Shown here: positions 59,552 through 64,000 of the stretch, piece after piece
Numbering within the stretch: the stretch's first letter is position 1
How the letters are laid out: every line of letters begins with the position of its first letter
NCBI GenBank assembly: GCA_003240775.1
Contig: QFNI01000027.1
Location: 11,258-75,257, forward strand
Origin: Mesorhizobium amorphae
GTDB lineage: Bacteria; Pseudomonadota; Alphaproteobacteria; Rhizobiales; Rhizobiaceae
Direction of reading: 5' to 3'
DNA length: 64,000 nt
Made by a program: the position numbers and the translations under genes
Notes under the pieces: generated by a model
What the model was told of the DNA's origin: nothing
Seen by the model: only the letters and a program-made list of their open reading frames with translations
Database searches by the model: none

Positions 59552-59952
59552 CCACGCCCTTCCTCCCTGACCCCAATGGCGGACGCTCCATCCCCGAATG
59601 GATCGGCAAGACGCCCGACGCCAAGGTGCCGGATATCGTCCGCACCCGCGTATTCCTGCGCGCTGGCGGCATCTGCCACATCAGCGGTCGCAAGATCCAT
59701 GACGGCGAGGCCTGGGATGTCGAGCACGTCCAACCCCTGTCGATGGGCGGCGAACACCGCGAGAACAACTTCCGCCCCGCCCTACGGGACAAGCATCGCG
59801 AGAAGACTGCGGTCGAAGCCGGTGATCGCGCAAAGGCAGACCGCATCCGACGCAAGCGCCTGGGAACGTGGCCGAAGAGCAGGGCCCGCATTCCGAACCG
59901 CCCTTTCTCCTCCTCCCGCCCTCACCCCAAGGAGGCCCAAGATGGCCGATAG
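59548..59952 (+). CDS. HNH endonuclease
   Basis: A 134-residue protein. The HNH core is GICHISGRKIHDGEAWDVEH with VQPLSMGGEHRENN and RDKHREKTAVEAGDR, the layout of phage HNH nucleases. It probably nicks or cuts DNA during recombination or packaging. ATG 59548 overlaps the previous stop. Confidence 0.82.
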   Translation: MTTPFLPDPNGGRSIPEWIGKTPDAKVPDIVRTRVFLRAGGICHISGRKIHDGEAWDVEHVQPLSMGGEHRENNFRPALRDKHREKTAVEAGDRAKADRIRRKRLGTWPKSRARIPNRPFSSSRPHPKEAQDGR

Positions 59953-60676
59953 GCCCATCCTTTTCAGCGGCCCGATGGTGCGCGCTCTGCTTGATGACAG
60001 GAAGACGCAGACCCGTCGCGTGATCGCGGATCGCAACATCCGGATCGGCTGTGCGAGCGAGGAGATGGAAAGCCTCAAACTCGACGGCTGGGACGGCTTC
60101 GAGGCCAACGGCGAGATGATCGCGGTGCGGTTGCCCTATGCAGCCGGCGACCGCCTGTGGGTGCGCGAGACTTGGGCTCTCAAAGGTGAGCGCGATCCGA
60201 TGTATGCGGCCGACTGGCGCCAGAGTGCCGTAGATGGCCTACGTCCTTGGCGGCCATCCATCTTCATGCCTCGTTGGGCCTCACGCCTCACGCTCATCCT
60301 CACCGAGGTGCATGTGCAGCGCCTGAAGGACATTACGGCAGAGGACGCGATCGCCGAAGGTGCATCAAGCCGCCCTCAATGCAGCGGCTTCCGGCAGCGC
60401 GAAGACGGCTGGTCCATGGACTGGTCGCGGGTCGGCGAGACAAGTCGATGGGCAAGCAACGGGCGGTCTCTGTCTGTGGCTGACGTTGCCCTAGATAGCG
60501 CCGTCAACGCCTTTGGCAGCTTCATCAACGAACTGCACGACCCGCGCTGGAACTTGAAAGGCGACGGCATCTTCGGCGCCAATCCTTGGGTCGTAGCACT
60601 CACCTTCACCGTCCATCCCGAAAACATAGACGCGCTGGCCCAGCCTGCTGCGGGGGAGACCTCCCATGTCCGATAG
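59942..60676 (+). CDS. ASCH/PUA-like phage protein
   Basis: A 244-residue protein with RPILFSGPMVRALLDDRKTQ, TRRVIADRN, AAGDRLWVRETWALKG and FMPRWASRLTLILTEVHVQR. This is the typical phage protein with an ASCH-like fold that binds nucleic acid in other contexts. Full length. Overlaps both neighbours by 11 bases. Confidence 0.8.
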   Translation: MADRPILFSGPMVRALLDDRKTQTRRVIADRNIRIGCASEEMESLKLDGWDGFEANGEMIAVRLPYAAGDRLWVRETWALKGERDPMYAADWRQSAVDGLRPWRPSIFMPRWASRLTLILTEVHVQRLKDITAEDAIAEGASSRPQCSGFRQREDGWSMDWSRVGETSRWASNGRSLSVADVALDSAVNAFGSFINELHDPRWNLKGDGIFGANPWVVALTFTVHPENIDALAQPAAGETSHVR

Positions 60677-61805
60677 CCCCAACACCCCTTCCTTTGAAGG
60701 AGAAGCAGCACCAAGAGCGGATGGGTGGATCGAATGGAAGGGCGGAAAGTGCCCGGTGCTTGATGGCACTGCGGGCTTCGTACGCTTCCGAAATGGATCA
60801 GAATACCAGGCACAGAACATCGCCGACTTCAGCTGGCGGCATTGTGGAGGCGATGACGATATCGCTGCCTATCGGATCGCCACCTCCCCCACCCCAGAGC
60901 AGGCGGAGGCCCTGAAGCCGTGTCCATTCTGCGGCTCAGAGCCGGAATGGAACCTGGGCAAGAAAGGCGACGGGTCGGAATGGCGATACATCGCCTGTTC
61001 CAATTGCGAAGCCATCGGCCCTCATGCGCACACGAGGTCTATTCAGGTCGCGGATTGGAACCGTCGCGCCACCTCCCCCACCCCCTCTTCCCCAGATGCA
61101 GGAGTGGTGGAGCGGATCGCTCGCGAAGTGTGGCGCAGCCAACATGGGCCCGATTTCGCTGAACTAGATACCGAGGAGGCGTGGGCAAGCGAGGTCTCGA
61201 GCTATCGGAAGCTGACCGCGCTCTATCCCTCCTATGCGAATGGCCGCAGCTCGATCACTGATGCGTTCCGAACAGCGGAGCATATCGTTGCCAGCGGGGT
61301 GATCGCCGCCCTCACCTCTCCTAGCGCGCAATCGCCTGGGGTTGTGGGGCTGGAAGAGGCTTGGCGCGACCTGATCGAGAAGGACGATCGCACGTCGCCG
61401 GAAGACTACCCGGAAATGGCGCTGATCACGCGCGACGAGTTGGCGGGCTACATGGCTTGCGCCCTGGCCCATCCACTCCTTCAAAAGGGCGATGGGGTGG
61501 GGGAGGCGAGGCCCGTAGCTTGGCAAGTTCAGGACGCCAGAGGTGTCTGGCAGCGGGGTCTGATGTTGAAGGCGGAGGCGGAGTTCGCCTTGGCCGACCC
61601 TCATCATGACGTTGTAGCTATTCGACCGCTCTTCGCCCGCACCGTCTCGGCAGAGGGGGCGGAGTTCCGACCGAACAAGTTCATGGGTGCGACTGGCATC
61701 CGTCAGGTAGCTGATTGGGCCCGCAGCAGACGCGGCGCCTATGTTGCCCCCGACAACGAGGAGAGCATCACCGGGTGTAACCTTGGCGAATGGTGCGGCT
61801 CATGA
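60666..61805 (+). CDS. Large protein with Lar-type restriction-alleviation zinc domain
   Basis: A 379-residue protein. The Lar-like domain lies at about 80-135: LKPCPFCGSEPEWNL, then IACSNCEAIGPHAHTRS and ADWNRRA. The rest carries further helical segments (IAREVWRSQHG; IRQVADWARSRRGAYV). Lar-type proteins reduce host restriction. Start ATG 60666. Confidence 0.75.
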   Translation: MSDSPNTPSFEGEAAPRADGWIEWKGGKCPVLDGTAGFVRFRNGSEYQAQNIADFSWRHCGGDDDIAAYRIATSPTPEQAEALKPCPFCGSEPEWNLGKKGDGSEWRYIACSNCEAIGPHAHTRSIQVADWNRRATSPTPSSPDAGVVERIAREVWRSQHGPDFAELDTEEAWASEVSSYRKLTALYPSYANGRSSITDAFRTAEHIVASGVIAALTSPSAQSPGVVGLEEAWRDLIEKDDRTSPEDYPEMALITRDELAGYMACALAHPLLQKGDGVGEARPVAWQVQDARGVWQRGLMLKAEAEFALADPHHDVVAIRPLFARTVSAEGAEFRPNKFMGATGIRQVADWARSRRGAYVAPDNEESITGCNLGEWCGS

Positions 61806-62305
61806 CCACCCAAGCAGAAGAGATGCGGGCGGGGCTGGAGCCGTGCCCGTTCTGTGGAAAGGCGCCTGTCACGCAGGACTATCGGTCTTGGAGCGATGAG
61901 ACCGGTGAGGTTGAGGGGTATGCGGCAGTTGAGTGCCGTTGCCTCGGTCACAACGGAGGGCTGTTCTTCCACTTCGACACGCTCGAAGAAGCCATCGCCG
62001 CGTGGAACCGTCGCGCACCCAACCCCCTCTCCGCCCACATCGCAGAGCTAGAGACAAGGCTGGCTGGGGCGGAGGAGGCAGGGAGACTGAAGGGGCTGGA
62101 AGAGGCCGCGGGCTTTCTGGCAGCAGAGGCAAAGGCGCTCAATGCTGCCGGGGCTGATTACGAGGCAAAAGAGTGGTTCGAGAGCGCCGATCAGGCGCGG
62201 ACTGCTGCCGCCCACCTGAATAATGCAGCCGAACACCTCCGCTCCCTCACCCAGCAGGAGCCGCCACCAGACCCCCGCATAGGGAAAGAGGGAGGGGGCG
62301 AGTGA
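61802..62305 (+). CDS. Lar-type restriction-alleviation protein
   Basis: A 167-residue protein with EPCPFCGKAPVTQDYRSW, VECRCLGHNGG and EEAIAAWNRRAPNP at the start (Lar zinc domain) and a helical C-terminal half. A second, adjacent Lar-like gene is notable. ATG 61802 overlaps the previous stop. Confidence 0.78.
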   Translation: MTTQAEEMRAGLEPCPFCGKAPVTQDYRSWSDETGEVEGYAAVECRCLGHNGGLFFHFDTLEEAIAAWNRRAPNPLSAHIAELETRLAGAEEAGRLKGLEEAAGFLAAEAKALNAAGADYEAKEWFESADQARTAAAHLNNAAEHLRSLTQQEPPPDPRIGKEGGGE

Positions 62306-62532
62306 TGGCGCTCTATCGGATCGTTCGGGACTCTTTCCAAGGATACGAGGTCCAACGGCGACCACGCTGGTGGCCGTTCTGGCACCAGGTGGATCACGTC
62401 CGTGGAGTGAACACCTTCGCGACGAAAGAGGCCGCAGAGGCTTTTGCCCGCCGTTACGCGAGCCGCCCTGGTCATGTAGTGGCCTACCTTGGTGAACTGC
62501 CCTCCACCAGTGAGAACGGGGGTGGGGGATGA
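62305..62532 (+). CDS. Small prophage protein, unknown function
   Basis: A 75-residue aromatic-rich protein (MALYRIVRDSFQGYEVQRRP) with strands typical of a small beta domain. TGATG overlap with the previous stop. Function unknown. Confidence 0.6.
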   Translation: MALYRIVRDSFQGYEVQRRPRWWPFWHQVDHVRGVNTFATKEAAEAFARRYASRPGHVVAYLGELPSTSENGGGG

Positions 62533-62945
62533 GCCTACCAATCCCGCTAGAGCAAGCTGCGGCACAACTCGGCATCACGCGCGAGGATGTTGCTAACCCC
62601 GTGCGCTTTGTCCGAGACCTCATCCGCAAGCACGAGGTGCCTTTCGTCAGGATCGGGCGCACGGTCAAACTCCGCCCCGATCAGATCCGATACCTTGCCG
62701 AGAAGATGGTCGAATGCCCCTCAAGGTCGAACCACACGCCAACGGAATATACTATATCTCTGGAACACTCGAAGTCTGGAAAGACGGCCAGTATCATCCC
62801 GTTGAGATTAGGCGCAGCACCCGCACCCGGAACCGGAAGGACGCAGAAGCGGTCAAGCGCCAGCTCGAAGAGCAAGCGACCGAGCGCATCCATTCCAATC
62901 GAGAACCCTCTCCGACTTTCTCGCAGGCCGCAGCGCGGTACCTGA
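62529..62945 (+). CDS. Excisionase-like helix-turn-helix protein
   Basis: A 138-residue protein; residues 5-60 (LEQAAAQLGITREDVANPVR, PFVRIGRTVKLRPDQIRYLA) form a MerR/Xis-type winged helix. It is likely the directionality factor for the integrase. Its Ser/Arg-rich end runs 232 bases into the integrase gene in another frame; the functional part ends near residue 62. Confidence 0.75.
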   Translation: MSLPIPLEQAAAQLGITREDVANPVRFVRDLIRKHEVPFVRIGRTVKLRPDQIRYLAEKMVECPSRSNHTPTEYTISLEHSKSGKTASIIPLRLGAAPAPGTGRTQKRSSASSKSKRPSASIPIENPLRLSRRPQRGT

Positions 62946-63775
62946 AACACGGCGGCTCAGAACGGTATCTGGAGAAGGTAAAAGCGCATCTCGGCCACAG
63001 GCGCTTGGACGACATCACCCAGGCTGTCTTGGACGACGCCGCGGTGGTGGCCTATCCCGTCGCCCTGCCCGCCACTCGACGCCGCCAGTTCTACGCGCCA
63101 GCAATTGCGGTGCTGAGGGCAAACGATGTGCATCGCGTGTTCCGGCGCCCGCCCGATAGCGGGAAGCGCACCTACTTCTTCACGCCCCAGCAAGCCGCCG
63201 CAATGGTCGAGCGCATCAAGGCCACTCGCTTTCCGAACCCATGGAACGCAGCCTTCGCAACGTTCCTGTTCGGGCAGGGCAGCAGAGTGGGTGAGACGCT
63301 GAAGCTCGACGGGCGGGATGTGAACCTGGATGCAGGCTACGCCATCCTGCGCGACACGAAGAACGGACTGGAGAGGCGCCTGACACTCTGCCGGCGCGTA
63401 ACCGCAGCGCTATCCACCGTGCCCAACCTCGGGCATCAGGGACCGCTCTTCTTGCGCTACGATGGCCGGCCCTACGCTGAACGTGAGGTGCGAGGCTACA
63501 AGCTCGTCTTCTGGCAGCGCGCGGTAAAGGAAATCGGGCTCGATCCGCAGAACTACACACCCCACACGGCGCGGCATTCGTGGGCCACTTGGCACTACGC
63601 CCAGAACAAGGACGTGATGCGCTTGAAGGAGCAAGGCGGATGGGAGTCGGAGGAGTGGACGCGCTACACAAAGCTTGCGACCGCCCAACTCGGCAAGGAT
63701 GCCATCAAGCTCGGCTTTGACTTCCGGGAGAAGAACGAACCGGGCACAAGCTTTGCAGCTTTTTCGCGGAAGTGA
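62714..63775 (+). CDS. int: Tyrosine recombinase (integrase)
   Basis: Catalyses site-specific integration at tRNA-Ser. A 353-residue protein with an N-terminal DNA-binding part and the catalytic domain: Arg191 in GQGSRVGETLKLDG, His284-x-x-Arg287 in HTARHSWATWHY and nucleophile Tyr318 in WTRYTKLA. It is the last gene of the pL-type operon, 126 bases before the attachment repeat, so the phage arm sites lie between. Confidence 0.93.
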   Translation: MPLKVEPHANGIYYISGTLEVWKDGQYHPVEIRRSTRTRNRKDAEAVKRQLEEQATERIHSNREPSPTFSQAAARYLKHGGSERYLEKVKAHLGHRRLDDITQAVLDDAAVVAYPVALPATRRRQFYAPAIAVLRANDVHRVFRRPPDSGKRTYFFTPQQAAAMVERIKATRFPNPWNAAFATFLFGQGSRVGETLKLDGRDVNLDAGYAILRDTKNGLERRLTLCRRVTAALSTVPNLGHQGPLFLRYDGRPYAEREVRGYKLVFWQRAVKEIGLDPQNYTPHTARHSWATWHYAQNKDVMRLKEQGGWESEEWTRYTKLATAQLGKDAIKLGFDFREKNEPGTSFAAFSRK

Positions 63776-63901
63776 GCGGGCAATCTGCGTTTGTTCTCGT
63801 TTCGAGCCGTCATTTGAAGTAAGATCAAGGCAGCCGAGGAGCCGAAGGAAATGTCACTGGAAGGCTTGTTTTCAGGCTCTTCGCGGGGTAGCAGAACCCC
63901 A

Positions 63902-64000
63902 CGGAGAGGTGGCCGAGTGGTCGAAGGCGCGCCCCTGCTAAGGGGTCTCCTGCGAAGATACCCTCTCCCCGCAAACCCATACATTGCAGAGCGTCTGGCA
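63902..64000 (+). repeat. Second copy of the 99-base att repeat (right side)
   Basis: Identical to 11970-12068 over its full 99 bases up to the window edge. It again starts with C-GGAGAGGTGGCCGAGTGG (tRNA-Ser 5' half and anticodon loop) and again lacks a T arm. A normal attR should continue into the chromosomal 3' half of the tRNA; this one does not within the window. The flanking 63776-63901 has no gene. Confidence 0.85.

Larger units (their letters stand above)
11970..64000. mobile_element. Lambda-like siphovirus prophage (about 52 kb)
   Basis: Bounded by a 99-base direct repeat that begins at the 5' end of a tRNA-Ser(GCU)-like sequence. Contents are those of a complete temperate siphophage: tyrosine integrase, CI/Cro switch, ERF recombinase, replication-type genes, GpA terminase, lambda-type portal, protease/scaffold, decoration and capsid proteins, tail tube, frameshifted tail chaperones, tape measure, tip and fibres, holin candidates and endolysin. 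No broken structural gene is visible, so it may be functional. The right border may be a junction with a further element. Confidence 0.95.

Noticed and set aside
11970..64000. A gene transfer agent instead of a prophage
   Set aside because: Some tail genes look GTA-like, but the integrase, excisionase, CI/Cro switch, replication genes and att repeats show a temperate phage.

Overview
The window is a piece of a high-GC alphaproteobacterial chromosome, most likely order Hyphomicrobiales (Rhizobiales). The porin starts like the Omp2b/RopA family, the acpS-pyrE-rsh-rpoZ order is typical of the group, and three intergenic copies of a rhizobial-type palindromic repeat are present. No genus can be named safely.

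Positions 1-11969 are ordinary core genome. In order they encode AcpS, PyrE, the bifunctional (p)ppGpp enzyme Rsh and RpoZ on the minus strand, then a NYN-domain protein and a family-5-like uracil-DNA glycosylase on the plus strand. SmpB and DapA follow on the minus strand, a Slt-type lytic transglycosylase and an alpha/beta hydrolase on the plus strand, and a major porin on the minus strand.

Positions 11970-64000 are a complete lambda-like siphovirus prophage of about 52 kb. It is bounded by a 99-bp direct repeat whose left half is the 5' part of a tRNA-Ser(GCU) gene. From left to right it holds: a few small left-end genes; a lysis cassette; a cassette of glycan-active genes; tail fibre, tip and tape-measure genes; a P22 immI-like regulator island (two ribbon-helix-helix proteins and an AntAB/KilAC antirepressor); tail tube and tail-assembly chaperones with a -1 frameshift; the capsid, portal and terminase block; a tRNA-Met; a long minus-strand early operon; the immunity switch; and a plus-strand operon with recombination genes, excisionase and tyrosine integrase.

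The immunity region copies lambda in layout. A CI-like repressor (plus) diverges from a Cro-like gene (minus). Three GGGAAAT-type operators lie between them and two lie downstream of the repressor gene. One operator sits exactly between the -35 and -10 of the leftward-operon promoter. The repressor lacks the usual S24 serine and Ala-Gly cleavage dipeptide, so induction may depend on the antirepressor island and not on SOS.

The early operon behind Cro also carries a GapR-like protein, a PAPS-reductase-family protein, a split receiver plus OmpR-type winged-helix pair, a DUF1064 nuclease and a replication-type protein. I saw no CRISPR array, no insertion sequence and no rRNA.
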